A DNA stretch of 64,000 nt from the NCBI GenBank assembly GCA_026545765.1, contig CM048840.1, forward strand, positions 19,596,765-19,660,764, given 5' to 3'. The position numbers and the translations under genes were made by a program. Position 1 is the stretch's first letter; every line of letters begins with the position of its first letter. This stretch comes from Plantago major. Lineage: Eukaryota; Streptophyta; Magnoliopsida; Lamiales; Plantaginaceae. This document shows, in pieces, positions 8,807-22,866 of this stretch. The notes beneath the pieces were generated by a model. The model did not search any database. It had not been told where the DNA came from and was given only the letters and a program-made list of their open reading frames with translations.

Positions 8807-11313
8807 TTAACCTTCCTTTCTATAATATAGTGTGTGTGTGTGTGTATGGATAAACATAAACTTTTCCACAAATCCAAAGGAAATCTCAATTCAATTATAT
8901 GTTTATTTTTATGTCAGAAAATTAAATTGTATAACATGTGATTTTTTTTATTTGGGAGAAGTTTGTAGGTGGTCAAGCAGTAAATGAAGTACAACTACAA
9001 GCAGGAGGTGTTGGAATTAAGTCTAGCACGATTCTCTCTGAAATCGAGTGTTATTTGTTCGAATGTAGTCTTATATTTTGTCAATAAGGTATTCATTTAT
9101 ATGATGTATAATCAATTACTAAGATAAACATGCGATAATGTCAAATTTTAAAAGAAAATTAAAGAAATTATCGAAAAGATAAACATAAACACAAAACAAA
9201 TGCCATCACATCACCTATTTGTTTCAACAAGATGAATATTCAAACATTTGGAAACAACAATCCGCTTGAATTTGATGAAATGTTTTTGAATTTTAACAGG
9301 AATATTCTATTTCATGGAAAAATTATTAATCATAATTTGTACTTTTATATTTATACTTGTGGTTATGGTTTAAGTCAAAATATTACAAGCCGGCTCTAAA
9401 AATTTATCAAAATGAATTGAGAACGAATAAGTTGTTAAGAGACCAGACAAAAATACACGCGCATTTCTGAGTTTTCCGCTGTTTGATTTATTCAATTCAC
9501 CAACTCCAATTACTACACTTGCTAATTTGGATTAAACTTATGTTAAGACGTGTGTGGCACCTGGCAAGACACAAGGAGCTAGTTACTTACAACTGACAAA
9601 CATAATTATTTATAGATTTATTTATTTATTTTAATTGTAATACTTAGTAGCATATGTTATATGCAATTTTATTATTTTTAGATAGAACTAAGGATTTTAA
9701 AGGATAAATTTTAGTTCTAATTTTGAGAACATTTTCCCTTTTGGTTGAGTACGAAAACATAGATATCATGCCAAACCGATTTTACATGCATAATTTATTT
9801 AGTTGGCGTTTAAATGACTCATCCAGTTGTTTATGTGAACCATGCAAACCTACTTTTACATTTATTAAATGTAAAAGAATAAGAATTCAACTTTTTTCAT
9901 TTTAATTTTATGATTTAGTAGTATCGTTCATGAATTTTAAAAGTCAAAATTCTAATAATGGACAATTTATTATAATGAGCTCACAAGAAGTCAAAGTATT
10001 AGTTTCAAGTGCAAAATAATTTATCACCCATTAACAAGTAACGAGTTAATAGTTACATCTGCAACTTCATTACCATTCCATCGAAATCTCCCAACTTCAC
10101 TACTACTCCATCGACTTACAAATTTCAATATAAAAACCGACCGAACCCTCCAAATATTACTCATTCAAGCTCACCATGCTCCCCCAAAATGAATCCTTTT
10201 ACTCCTACTATTTGTGAACAATTCAACTGACACAATCTGATGACATTCATAACATAGAACGCCAATAGCATGTTACTTGTATTTTGAAATAGTATAGTCA
10301 AGAAATAACATGACGGTCACAACTTCCTCTCCTCATTCCATACGTCAACAATTTCCTTCTGGAACACCACCAATCCATTACCCAAACCAACTAAACAAGT
10401 ATTATCTCAGACTACAACTACTCTTAACAAAACCACTTTTTTCCAACAATTCATTCAATTATTCAAGAACATTTTCAAGATCTATCATTAATTCAATTTC
10501 AAGACTCAATTTTTAATCTTGTTTCTAATTTTCAATTACTCCTTTTGTCGCCTCCCATTACGACTCTTCTTCCTCTCTACATTTCTTTCTTTCTTTCCTA
10601 GCCTTGTTTGTTTTTCCATTTCCACGCTTCTTGCAATCTTCGCCCCTGTCTGTAGATACAATACAATGTCTTTGACCTTTCAATTTCATCTTCCATTTCT
10701 CACTCTCATATATTTCCATGGCGTTGCTGATTCACTTTTCAATCACATCAGCCCAATTTATACGCCGACCTGAAAGAAATATATGCTGTGTCTACACGGT
10801 ACCTTTCTTTTTCCACACTAAATTTATTCTTGCATGCTAGTCTAATTAATGCTTGTATAGCTCACCTTACTCATACCAAGATTTAAGTTGAGTTTTCTTG
10901 GTCCATTATACTCCTTGTAATTGCTGTAATTTTTCTTACTTCTTCAACTTTATCTTAGAGAATACTGAAAAGAATACAGGATTTAGTTCTAGATTGATCT
11001 GGGAAGCTTATTGATTGCATTTTGGAGGTGGGTTTTTAGTTCTGGTGATTTGGGAGTGGTAAAGGTTGTGGCTTTATTGGTTTTGGTTGAGATCAAGAAT
11101 CTGGGTTTTGGGTGGGTCAATTTCTGGGATTTATGGTGCTATTGTTCTGTTCGGGCTGAAGGATCAGTGGATGGTGGTTATGAGATAGTGATGGTGATTT
11201 GTTCTTGAGATCTTGGCATCGAAATTGTTGGAGCCCTTCGTTAATTTTCTTGTAGTCCTTGGTGTTGATAGTATTTTAGATTTTCTTTTGCAACCTTAAA
11301 CCCTCTTTCTGGG
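8807..11313. other. spacer and 5' flank of the P4-ATPase gene
   Basis: Mostly AT-rich DNA with a (GT)n tract near 8829-8847. At about 8970-9075 GTGGTCAAGCAGTAA followed by TTGTTCGAATG faintly resembles the A and B boxes of a tRNA-derived SINE, but the spacing is too long to be convincing. From about 10540 onwards CT-rich stretches and then GT-rich DNA before 11314 look like promoter and leader of the ATPase gene. Small frames here lack any family likeness. Confidence 0.4.
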
Positions 11314-14300
11314 ATGGATTCAAAGTCCCCACACATTGAAATCAGTGAAAGTAGTTACCAGGTACCTGATTATATACATAATGCGTCGTCACGGCGAAGC
11401 ATTTCTTCAGGTCAGTCGATACAGACGAGGACTTCTGGTGGTCATTCTGTCAGGGAGGTGACCTTTAGTGAGTCGGGATCGAGACCTGTGAGACATGGCT
11501 CGAGGGGTGCTGATTCTGAAGGATTCAGCTTCAGTGCCTCGGTTAAGGAGATTAACGATGATGATGCAAGGTTAGTGTATGTAAATGATCCTGATAGAAC
11601 GGATGAGAAGTTCGAATTTGCTGGAAACTCAATCAGGACAGCGAAGTATTCAGTTTTGACGTTCCTGCCGAGGAATTTGTTTGAGCAGTTTCACAGAGTG
11701 GCATATATATACTTCCTTGTGATTGCTATTCTCAATCAGCTGCCTCAGTTGGCTGTGTTTGGCAGGGGAGCTTCGATTTTGCCGTTAGCTTTTGTGCTAT
11801 TAGTTACAGCCATTAAGGATGCATATGAGGATTATAGGCGGCACCGATCAGATAGAATTGAGAACAATCGATTGGCATGGGTTCTTGAAGATGGTGGTTT
11901 TCAGCAGAGAAAGTGGAAGCATATAAGAGTTGGTGAAATTATAAAAGTTTCTGGAAATGATACTCTTCCGTGTGATATGGTACTTCTCTCAACAAGTGAT
12001 TCTACTGGAGTCGCATACATCCAGACTACCAATTTGGATGGGGAGTCAAATTTAAAGACTCGGTATGCAAAGCAGGAGACTCAGATGAAGAATGTTGAGA
12101 TCGAGAAGTTTATTGGACTGATAAAATGCGAAAAACCAAATAGGAATATCTATGGTTTCCAAGCAAACATGGATGTTGATGGGAAGCGTATTTCCCTTGG
12201 TCCGTCAAATATAATCCTACGTGGCTGTGAGCTGAAGAACACCGATTGGGCTCTTGGAGTGGCAGTTTATGCAGGCAGAGAGACAAAAGCGATGCTTAAC
12301 AACTCTGGAGCTCCATCTAAGAGGAGTTATCTCGAGAGAAGTATGAACAGGGAGATAATTTTCCTTTCAATTTTTCTCATTATTCTGTGCACTGTAGTCT
12401 CTGTTTGTCATGGAATTTGGTTGAGGCGCCACGATGATGAGTTGGAGCTGATGCAGTTTTACAGGAAAAAGGACTACTCAGGTCCTGAAGAAGAAAACTA
12501 CGAATATTATGGCTGGGGCATGGAGATATTCTTTATATTTCTCATGTCAGTCATCGTTTTCCAGATAATGATTCCCATATCGTTGTACATATCCATGGAG
12601 CTTGTCCGTGTAGGCCAGGCTTATTTTATGATCCGAGATAACAGGATGTATGATGAATCCACAAATTCAAGATTTCAGTGTAGGGCACTGAATATAAATG
12701 AAGATTTGGGTCAGATAAAATACATATTTTCTGACAAAACTGGTACCCTGACTGAGAACAAGATGGAATTTAGGTGTGCTAGTATTGGGGGTCGAGACTT
12801 CAGTGGTGGAAAGGCAAGCTCAGACAGTGAGCAAGTAGAGTACTCAGTTGAAGGTATAATTCATTTTATTATGTATTCTCTACTTATTTGTTTGTTTGAT
12901 TTTGGGCTCGTATATAATGTTCAGTCTACTTTTGTTTCTGTTCGGCATGAAGATTAAGTTTCTTAATCATGTGATATTGTCCGATGTATTCCAATTGCTC
13001 ATATAAGTTTTATTCTGTTTCAGTTGAAGGGATTACTTTGAGACCAAAAATGAAGGTGGAGGTTGACCTGGAGCTCTTCAATGTGTCAAAAAACAAATAC
13101 TCTGATGAAGGAGGATATGTTCATGACTTTTTTGTTGCATTGGCTGCTTGCAACACTATCGTGCCTTTAACAGTGGACACATCTGATCCTTCTGTGAAGT
13201 TGATAGAATATCAGGGGGAGTCGCCAGATGAACAAGCGTTGGTCTATGCTGCTGCTTCCTATGGTTTTATGCTTATTGAACGAACTTCAGGCCACATAAC
13301 TATTGATATTCAGGGAGAAAGGCAAAGGTAAGCCGGTGGCTTTACTGTTGTCCAGAACTTCTTAGTTTTGTAGTAGTACTCATCTCTTTTCCATCATTAA
13401 GCTCAAGTAGTGTGATTCACATATCATAGGTACCCATGAAAGTTGCAAGTTATACAATAGGGTTTTAAGTTTTGCTTGGATATTCGGGATGCTTTGAGCT
13501 AGAATATGAAACTTGATTGTGAACATTATAATAGAACAGCTTAGCTTAAAAGAGGTAGTGGAATTAATTGTGAAATGGTCTTGTATGAAGCGTCAGCTGT
13601 TTCTCCATGAAATGTTCTTATTTGACATTAAAGCAAGAGTATACTCATACTCATTCTATTTGTTCCATATTAATGGCATGCAGCTTTGCTAGCACTAGAT
13701 GACTAGTCTCTTGTTTTTCACAAATTTTCCATTTTCCATTTATGTCTCTTTCCTTTTCAGCTGATATTTTACAAGTTACAAATTGAAAATTTCCCGTTGA
13801 TGTAATCCTATCGCTAATACCAGCGCAGGTTCAATGTCTTGGGTTTGCATGAGTTTGATAGTGACCGAAAGAGGATGTCAGTTATACTAGGATGCCCCGA
13901 CAATACGGTAAAGGTTTTTGTCAAAGGTGCCGACACTTCCATGGTTAAGGTCATTGATGATTCGTTCAACTCAAACATGGTAAAGGCGACTGAAGCTCAT
14001 CTTCACTCTTACTCCTCAATGGGCTTGAGAACACTTGTGATTGGCATGCGAGATTTAAGAACATCCGAATTTGAACACTGGCAGTCATCTTACGAGTCAG
14101 CAAGTACAGCCTTGATTGGTAGAGCAGGTTTACTTCGTAAAGTTGCTAATCATGTAGAAAATCACTTGACACTTTTGGGTGCATCCGGAATTGAAGACAA
14201 ATTGCAGCAAGGTGTTCCAGAAGCAATTGAGTCTTTAAGAACTGCTGGTATCAAGGTCTGGGTTTTAACTGGGGACAAGCAAGAAACTGCAATTTCAATT

Positions 14301-15998
14301 GGCTACTCTTCTAAGCTCTTGACAAATGATCTGAACCAGATAGTGATAAATAACAACTCAAAGCACTCATGTAGACGAAGTCTGGACGATGCTTTGGCGT
14401 TGTCCAAGAAGCTTGCCACTGATTCTGATACCACTATTGGAGTTAATCAAGTTGCCTTAATTATTGATGGAACTAGCCTTGTTTATATTTTGGATACCGA
14501 TCTTGAAGAACAGGTAATGAAAATCTGCAGACCACATTTCAAGTCCCTTCTTTCCTTTGTTCTCGCAGATGAGTTTGTGGGGGGTGATGTCTATCATATG
14601 TCTATGGTTTTGTTTCAAGGTGTTTTATTATCTTTAACTCTTTGCAGCTTTTCGAACTAGCAAGCAAATGTTCTGTGGTTTTATGTTGTCGGGTAGCTCC
14701 ACTGCAGAAAGCTGGAATAGTTGCCCTGATAAAGAATAGAACTGATGACATGACCCTTGCCATTGGTGATGGTATGTTGACATACATCTTTGTCATGGAA
14801 AATAATTCAAATTTAAGCTTTTAAAAGAACACAAGTCTATTGAACTGTGTCTTATGATCAACTTACTGAATAGAAATAACTTCGTTGGGGCATATCTTTC
14901 AGGTGCAAATGACGTCTCCATGATTCAAATGGCCGATGTGGGTATTGGAATTAGTGGTCAAGAGGGTCGGCAAGCTGTCATGGCATCAGATTTTGCAATG
15001 GGTCAGTTCAGATTTTTGGTCCCATTATTATTGGTACACGGACATTGGAATTATCAGCGGATGAGCTATATGATGTTATACAACTTCTATAGAAATGCAG
15101 TTTTCGTTTTGATACTATTCTGGTGAGTGGTCTGGGCTATCCAGTTAAATTTATAATGCAATATGCCTGTTAAATAACAAAGCGTGCTGCTTATCTAGGT
15201 ATGTTCTATTTACCGCGTACACATTGACCACGGCTATAACTGATTGGAGCAGTGTGTTATATTCCGTAATATACACCTCTGTACCCACAGTAATCGTCGG
15301 AGTATTTGACAAGGATTTAAGTAGACGTACTCTGATGAAGCACCCTCAACTTTATGGGGCTGGACAAAGACGTGAAAGCTACAACGGAAAGTTATTCTGG
15401 TTAACGATGTTAGACACTCTGTGGCAAAGCGTAGCTGTCGTCTTCGTACCTCTCCTTGCATACTGGGGAAGCAACATCGATAGTTCAAGCTTAGGAGATC
15501 TTTGGACCATTTCAGCGGTAGTACTGGTTAACGTACATTTGGCCATGGACATCACTCGGTGGTATTGGATTAGTCATGCAGCCATTTGGGGCTCTATCAT
15601 CGCTACTTTCATTTGTGTCATGGTCATTGACATGCTACCAGTTCTGCCTGGATTCTGGTAAATTTGGCCAACCTAGCTTAAATACGTCTGCTATTTACAA
15701 AATCAGAAGATGCTAAAAATGCTTACTTTTTTCTGGAAACTGAAACGGGGATTGATTATCCGGTTGATATTCTTGCAGGGCCTTCTTTCATATAGCTGGT
15801 ACAGCACTGTTTTGGTTGTGTTTGCTAGGTGTCACGGTGGGAGCACTTGTTCCTCGTTTCCTGGTTAAAGTTTTCGTTCAGTACTGTAGACCCAACGATA
15901 TTCAGATTGCACGGGAAGCAGAAAAATTTAGAAATTCAAACGGATCACACGAGGCGGAAGTAGAGATGAACTGTATTTTTGATCCACCACGGACATGA
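11314..15998 (+). CDS. ALA1: P4-type phospholipid flippase, ALA1-like
   Basis: An aminophospholipid flippase that moves lipids from the outer to the cytosolic leaflet, usually with an ALIS/Cdc50 beta subunit. Exons: 11314-12853, 13024-13327, 13829-14513, 14648-14771, 14903-15122, 15199-15657, 15779-15998; together 3552 nt, 1183 aa. Seen motifs: actuator-domain DGES at residues 242-245, P4-specific PISLY at 421-425 in the fourth helix, DKTGTLT with phosphorylated Asp474, LTGDKQETA, and [13 protein letters not shown] across the exon 4/5 junction. The first helix pair follows [18 protein letters not shown], and several hydrophobic helices end the protein. A Ser-rich N-terminal tail of about 85 residues precedes the catalytic core. 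Exon 1 encodes almost half of the protein and joins exon 2 as [16 protein letters not shown], as I recall for Arabidopsis ALA1 (1158 aa). The residues DGES and PISLY place it in P4-ATPases. All splice sites are GT-AG. Confidence 0.95.
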
Positions 15999-16520
15999 TA
16001 TGTATTTAATCTTTTTTTTTTTTTTCACATAAGTTTTTGGTGCAAATTTTGATTCTTTAAGGTGCTTCTTCACACGAGATGGTCCTTGAGAAGGATGAAG
16101 ATGGAGTTACTGTTACTTAGGCTGTATTCTTGGTAGATGATGTAATTGTAAATTATTAATGGTTTGCAATACAGAGAAAAATATATAAGTTGAATGAATG
16201 AAGGGAAGAGGGCTCAAATTGCAAGTATGTACTTGTGGTGAAACTTACATTCTTTAATCTTGATGTGTTGCGTAAGCACTGAATGTTGAAACCTTCATGG
16301 GAATCTGATACTCAGAATCATGATTCTTTTATAGTACTACCAAATGTCAAATCCGATATAAATTTCACCACGAATCTGATCTTCAGCGGTAAATCTGATA
16401 GTATCATGCTGGCAGTATTGAGTATATTCAGATAATATAAAAAAAAAAAATTTATGACGAATTTGGTAACTGAGTAGGCAAAGTCGAAACTCCCCAGCCG
16501 TCACAGAATGACCGCACAAA
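15999..16520. other. 3' flank of the flippase gene
   Basis: AT-rich 3' UTR and spacer with T and A runs. No gene is visible. Confidence 0.4.
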
Positions 16521-16529
16521 GGATAGTCT

Positions 16530-16880
16530 AATACCCCTAGAGCCGTTATGCGAGTCGAGCCGTAACGAGAGCTCAGGCACGTTAAGGCTCGAGCTCGGCT
16601 CGCTCGATAAGGTAAAGAGCCGAGCTCGAGCCTCATTTTATGCTCGTTTATCTAACAAGCAGAGCCCGGCTCGGCTCGATAAAGCTCGTTAAGGCTCATT
16701 ATTTTAATAAATTTATATTTTTTATACTTATTTTTAATATTTTCAATAGATAAGGCTCGTTAAGGCTCATTACATTTTGAGTTCGAGCAGAGCTTAACTA
16801 TCCGCTCAAGCTCGAACCAATATTTTAACTCGTTTTTATTAACGAGCCGAGCTTCAGTTGAGCTCGAGCCGAGTATCACT
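16530..16880. repeat. GAGCTCGAG-rich dispersed repeat
   Basis: A segment packed with variants of GAGCTCGAGCCGAG and AAGGCTCGTTAAGGCTCATTA in both orientations, with an AT-rich centre. The left part (TATGCGAGTCGAGCC) and right part (GAGCTCGAGCCGAGTA) are roughly inverted. It resembles decayed non-autonomous DNA transposons common in eudicots, and the same motif flanks the Mutator-type element near 53560 and 55440. Family and target duplication are not resolved. Confidence 0.55.
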
Positions 16881-17319
16881 AATAACATCACTATGTTAGA
16901 CCCAACTCACCCAAGCTAGTCACTTTCAAACTCAACCACTTACCTGGAGAAGTTACCGTCCGAGTAATAATGTAATTAAACAACTGAGTAAAAAAATATT
17001 ACCTAAACCGTGTCGGCTTGTGTTGGACTAAAATTGCAGCTTTTTGGGCCAATCTTCTGAGTTCTGAGGCAAAGAATGTTTTTTTTGGCCCAAATCGGTG
17101 TGTAACTACACTGAAACTCTTGGTTCTGTGCAGAATCGCACACACCATACATACAGTCAGTCAGCTTCGCCACTCACCTGTAGTGAAAGAGGTAAAGCTT
17201 AGCTCACAATACTCAGAATCTCTCAAAGAAAATAAAATAGGTTTCACGTTTAACATTTCTTTATTAGAGCACTGATTGATTGATTGGTTCATGAATTTTT
17301 TATTCAAGGTTGAGTTTTA

Positions 17320-20300
17320 ATGGACTGTTGCAGACTTCTTTCCGTCAATCGCACCACTGGGTTTTCTTGCAATTTCCTTCCTTTTTCACCCACATCAAGC
17401 TTTCAGTATCGGATTTCGTCCCATTCTCGGCGAGGTGAGTTAAACTTCCCTTTTTCTATTTTTCAAAGATTGTATTTTTACTCAAATGTTGCCAATTTTG
17501 GAGATTAAGCTTAATGTTTACCTTGTATGGATGATTTGTAATTGGTTTTGAAGTGGAAATGTAGAAGCTGTAGATGGTCCTTTTAATTTGGTGATTTGGG
17601 AGTTGATATTAAGTGTAAATGTGTTAGAAAGGTGAATAATGTTTTGATTTTGGAATTAGAGCTAAGGTTTGTTGGTGGGTACTTGTAGATTCAGCTGTTG
17701 TTGCAGTTTTCAATATCCTCTGTTTCTGTATATTATAGATAGTGATGACGTTGGTGGGTTGTGAACTAGTAGGAATGTAGGATCATCATTGACTTTGAGA
17801 TAGTTTCATGCTTTAGCTGGAATAGTTCCTACCTTTCATGGGATGTCCGAGATACTCGTGAGAGTGTTTCCGTGTTCATTTTGAGGCATCATTGTCTTGC
17901 GATTGTGGCATTTGGTCAGCAACTAAACAAAAGAAAGGCGGCTTGAATCTTTGGGCAAATCATATTGGTTCCATCTAAAATACTATTATTATGTAACTTG
18001 TTTGTGTTTCGTTCTAAAGGTTCAATGGGATGGTAGAATGGGTAAAGGTCTATTTTCTTATCTTATATGAGCGAATACACCACCGTTTAGTTTTTTTTTT
18101 GTTTTTTAAAATCATCTTAGAGTACAGTTGGGAAGATTTATGAGTATGTTAATGGCTTAGTGAAGTTCTTATATCTGCAATAAATCTTCGTCAGTAACAT
18201 AGCTAATGGAAGAATAACTTATTATATTTGAATTTTGTTATTGAAACTTTCTACTTTTCCTACCAATCTGAGTTTTGTGCTACTTATTATAGGATTATTA
18301 CAATACACTACGAATTGCTCAATGCAGTCGTATAAGCTGTCAGAGCTCAATAGGACCCAGGTTGACAACCTCAAAGCTCGTCCAAGAATTGACTTTTCTT
18401 CGATTTTTGGTGTGGTGAGCCTTCATCATATTGCGCAGATTCTTAATTATTTTCCTGTTTTGTTATCTTATGAATACTTTCACGATTTCATCTTGTCAAA
18501 TTTGTACTATTGACACAAATCTGACATTATATTGGCACTTAATCAGGTTCAGCCCATTGTTGATGATGTGAGGAGTAGAGGTGATGCAGCTGTTAAAGAG
18601 TCAGTGTTTCATTACTTTATGCTTATGCTCTATCATTTTGTTATGAGAACTGAGGAAAAACCAAATGGATCATTTAATACCCGTATTGAACAGTGTGCGG
18701 AATTATGAGGCTCAAAGATGTTGGATGTAAACTGTGTCATTGTTGAGTATGTAGAGAAGATAGAACATGTTGTAGTGTTATAAGATTGGATTAGCTTTAG
18801 GAAATAAATTGCTTCTTGTTCTTTGGTACTCATATAATAGTGATGTGATGGAATTATTGCCAATCTGAATGGGGGGGGGGGGGGGGGATACATTAGGAGG
18901 AATCAGGGTTGCCTGGTACGTGAGTATGCAGTACGCCAACGCCAGTACGCGGTACGCGTTTCTCCATTTTTGGAGTATCAGTACCCTCCGAGTATCATAG
19001 AGTACTAGTTCTTTGATTTTTAGAGTACGATTCGCCTCATTTTAGGATGTGATTCGTTACATTATAGAGTATGATACGTTAAATTGTAGAGTATGATTCG
19101 CTAGTTCTTTGATTTTTCTTCAATATTTCCAATTCTCCATTCGATTCTCTATTTTTGGACGCTATTTTTCGGAGTTCGGAACGCGAATCTATGCAATTTT
19201 GGATTGCGAATCCATACTTCTCGGATTCGCTCAAAATAGCGTTCCAGAACGCGAATCGGAGCGTCCCGGAGCGCTAACGAACTACGTTTAAGTACGCACG
19301 TTTCAGTACGTGATTCTTTAGGGGGGTGAGCGTATTAGGCAACCCTGGCAGGAATTGTTTCCGGCTCTCCTTTAAGATTTTGAATTTTGATTGAGCAAGA
19401 CATCCAACTTTCTTAGGAGTAGATAAGCAATGGCATGCAGACAATTGTGTTGGATTTTCACAAAATATTTACTTTGATCAGTGTTGCACAGCAATGGCAT
19501 GAAGACATGCATCTATTAGCCTGAAAAATTATGATTCAGTTTCTTGGATACATGCATCTCCCATGTGTTAACACTAAAAGATTTGGTTCGCTCTTTTTTC
19601 TTTCTTTCTTCTTCTTTTTTTTTTTTTTTTTTTGTCACCAAGTGATATTTTACTTATCTTACTTTTGTTTGCTTTCAGCTATACGATGCGTTTTGACAAA
19701 GTTAAGCTAGAAATCATTGTTGAGAATGTCAGTGATCTTCCAGATCCAGTGGTACATATTCTCTTCTACAGAATCTCATGAAATTTGTATATGATTCAAA
19801 TATGCTACTTGGTGTTCTTATGAGTGCAAACATTAGTTTGCCGCATAGTTTCTAACTATCTGCCATTTCCAGCTTGATCCAGCTGTCAAAGAAGCATTTG
19901 ATGTGGCTTACAGTAATATTTTTGCTTTCCATACGGCACAGAAGCCAGTTGAGAAAATTGTTGAGAACATGGAAGTAAGTGCTGTCACTTTATCTTATAC
20001 TAATATAGATCCTAAATCAAGTCGTTTAGGGCTCATCGTTATTTTTTTTTGCAGGGTGTTAGATGTAAAAGAGTGGCACGTAGTATTTCATCTGTTGGCC
20101 TATATGTTCCTGGTGGGACTGCTGTATTGCCTTCAACAGCTCTGATGCTCGCAGTTGTACGTTGACCTGATCAACTATATCAGTTGTGTATATGGAATTT
20201 TTTAAGTTCTCAGTTCTCAGTTCTCACTTTACATTGTGCATTTTCTAAATCAGCCTGCCCAGATTGCTGGGTGCAAAACCGTTGTACTTGCAACTCCTCC

Positions 20301-22866
20301 TGCTCAAGACGGCAGCATCTGTAAGGTAGTTCTCCCCTTCAAGTTTTGCTCCCTTGATTGTTTTATGGCCCACAATCTTACTGTTTCTTCTTTTTTTCTT
20401 TCTAGGAGGTTCTGTATTGTGCTAAGAAAGCTGGCGTTACACATATTCTTAAAGCTGGGGGTGCTCAGGTCATGATGCCATATATTCTCAATATATATGT
20501 ATATACTGTGTAAGGGTGCTCGCTTTGAGCCTACTGACATTTGACACTATCATGCTCAGGCAATTTCAGCTATGGCATGGGGGACACAATCTTGCCCTAA
20601 GGTATCACGTTCTACTTCATTTTTACACCAAGGCAATATTGTGATGTGGCCAAATGAAATTTGGCTTCCTTATAACACGCCAGACTTGTGTTCTAGGGAT
20701 GTGTCGCCCCATTAAAGTTTTCTTTCGTTTGTGTATATGGCTCAAATGAATGAGCTTTCAGAACAAAAAGAATTTGATTCCCACTGCTTTAAGTGAAATC
20801 TTTTGTTTAATTTTGTCGTCTCATGTTCTAAACCAAGATCCAATAAATCCCTGACAATTTATGTTGCAGGTTGAGAAGATATATGGGCCTGGAAATCAAT
20901 ATGTGACTGCTGCAAAAATGATTCTCCAGGTACTCAATATTTTAACATATAACGTATTTGTTTATTTCTTTTTAGAAAAAGTTCATAGTACGCATGACCA
21001 TTACCAGCTGCCAGTTTGCTAAAGTTATAGTGTTTCTGTGCAGAATAGTGAGGCTATGATTTCAATTGACATGCCTGCCGGACCATCAGAAGTACTCGTA
21101 ATTGCTGATAAGCACGCCAGCCCCGTTCATATAGCATCCGATTTACTTTCACAGGTTTCTGCTCTTACAAATTAAATTATTTAGCTTCTGTGGAAATAAA
21201 TGCTCTATTTTTTGCTTGCATTTCATTGTTATAGAAGTACTTGATATGGATAGTCACTCTATTCTCTCTTTAGTTTCTTTATTAATTTGAAAGTTTATTA
21301 AACCACGCAATAACCTTAGGTCTCGAAAAAGAGAGATCAAGAAGAAAAGGAAAATTAAATTTTCTCTATATCCAATAGCGATTCATGTACATCATGGAAC
21401 TAGTAACATGATTTCCTATAAAGATGCATCACTATTCTCTTTTCTTTTAGTGTAAAGATTATGCTCCTGATTTCAGGCAGAGCATGGTCCCGACAGTCAA
21501 GTTGTTCTTGTAGTTGCCGGTGAGGACGTGGATATAACAGCTATTGAAGATGAAATAAAGAGTCAATGTGAAAAACTTCCTAGGGGAGAGTTTGCTTCAA
21601 AAGCACTCAGTCACAGCTTTACTGTTTTTGCACGCGATATGGTTGAGGTTTGCATAATCATCATTTCCATGTTACACGACTCTACCATATGCATGTGATC
21701 CACATGCATCTCTCTATTCTTGTACATATTTATTCCTCTGCAGTAGAAAATGTTAAGCCGTGCTTTCAAAGCTGTTGGTAAAGTAGAAGGTGCAAGTTGT
21801 AGAAAATAAGTTAAATTAGTCGAGAACTACAGGTGTTTGCCAACATAGTCTAACGCTAGCAGTAGCTGAAGTTCTAGAGGTTAATACTGTAAAACAATAA
21901 TTACATTGATGTGAAAAATATGTTTGCCAACAATGATTAATAGTCTATATGGGCCTGGGAGGGAAATTTAAAAAATTTGAGGGATAATTTTCCAAATTAT
22001 TTGAAATGATTTTGAGTGCTGTAAACCAAAGCTTCTGCTTATTTGACCCCCAAACATTGACAAATCCGGTCGATGCAAAATAAATTTACCAATGGAATTG
22101 TTTGCCCAATTTATACAACTTTCAAGTCATTATTGACTCAGTGGAGGGAATGCTTCTGCTGCTTCCCATAATATTTTTCCTGGCTCTTGTCCAAGGACCA
22201 TATTCAGATTATGAAAAGTTCAGTGGTGATCAGTTTTTCCACCTTTAAGAACTCTCTTGATCATCCCGGATTCCCAGTGTTGGTTTTGTTCTTTGCATTA
22301 TATAGTATTGTATCTTGAGCTGCTTTTAGCTTAATTACATTGATCTTTTTCTTCAGGCTATTTCTTTTTCCAACTTATATGCACCTGAGCATTTGATAAT
22401 CAATGTGCAAGATGCTGAGAAGTGGGAAAGTTTTGTTGAGAATGCAGGTAATATGTTTGTTTCTCATTGGCATGCATCTATAAGTCGCCTTTTAACATGT
22501 GCTAGTTTTGCTAACTCGATGTACACCTGACAAAGGTTTTTCTGTTACTATGATGGCTTAAACTACATGGCAGGTTCTGTATTTTTGGGTCCATGGACAC
22601 CTGAGAGTGTAGGAGACTACGCAAGTGGAACCAACCACGTGTTACCAACTTACGGTTATGCAAGAATGTACAGTGGAGTATCATTAGACTCATTCTTGAA
22701 GTATATCACCGTGCAGTCACTAACAGAAGAAGGCTTAAGAAAACTTGGGCCTTATGTAGCAACTATGGCTGAAGTTGAGGGGCTTGACGCCCACAAGAGA
22801 GCCGTAACTCTCCGGCTACAGGACATTGAAGCTAAGCAAGTGTCAAATAAACATGAGACTGTTTGA
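17320..22866 (+). CDS. HISN8: histidinol dehydrogenase, plastid precursor
   Basis: Catalyses the last two steps of histidine synthesis, L-histidinol to L-histidine via the aldehyde with two NAD, in the plastid stroma as a zinc-dependent dimer. Exons: 17320-17434, 18293-18414, 18547-18599, 19679-19751, 19873-19974, 20055-20156, 20254-20325, 20406-20468, 20560-20601, 20870-20929, 21044-21154, 21477-21647, 22357-22447, 22574-22866; 1470 nt, 489 aa. The first exon gives a Ser/Arg/Phe-rich transit peptide without acidic residues after the first turn. The core holds [36 protein letters not shown] (zinc-ligand Gln and His), [13 protein letters not shown] (ligand Asp) and GLDAHKRAV (ligand His). Exon 2 must start at 18293 (tatag|GATT); the AG just before TCGTATAAG gives a stop. 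Intron 3 carries an hAT MITE. Family length is normal. Confidence 0.96.
18871..18887 (+). repeat. poly-G tract of 17 bp
   Basis: An uninterrupted run of 17 G in intron 3 of the histidinol dehydrogenase gene, 16 bp before the hAT MITE. The exact length may be affected by sequencing. Confidence 0.8.
18904..19347. mobile_element. hAT-type MITE, 444 bp
   Basis: Termini CAGGGTTGCCT and AGGCAACCCTG form an 11-bp inverted repeat starting with CAG, typical of hAT elements. Flanking 8-bp sequences ggaggaat (18896-18903) and gcaggaat (19348-19355) match at seven of eight positions, fitting the hAT target duplication. The interior is rich in TACG, CGGTACGCG and GAGTACGATTCG motifs and has no coding capacity. 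It lies inside intron 3 of the histidinol dehydrogenase gene. Confidence 0.85.

Noticed and set aside
8970..9075. tRNA-derived SINE
   Set aside because: A and B box resemblance is weak and the boxes are about 70 bp apart; no poly-A tail or duplication seen.
11011..11208. 65-residue frame before the flippase gene
   Set aside because: It starts at a TTG, is Val/Trp/Gly-rich and lies in the leader; no evidence for translation.
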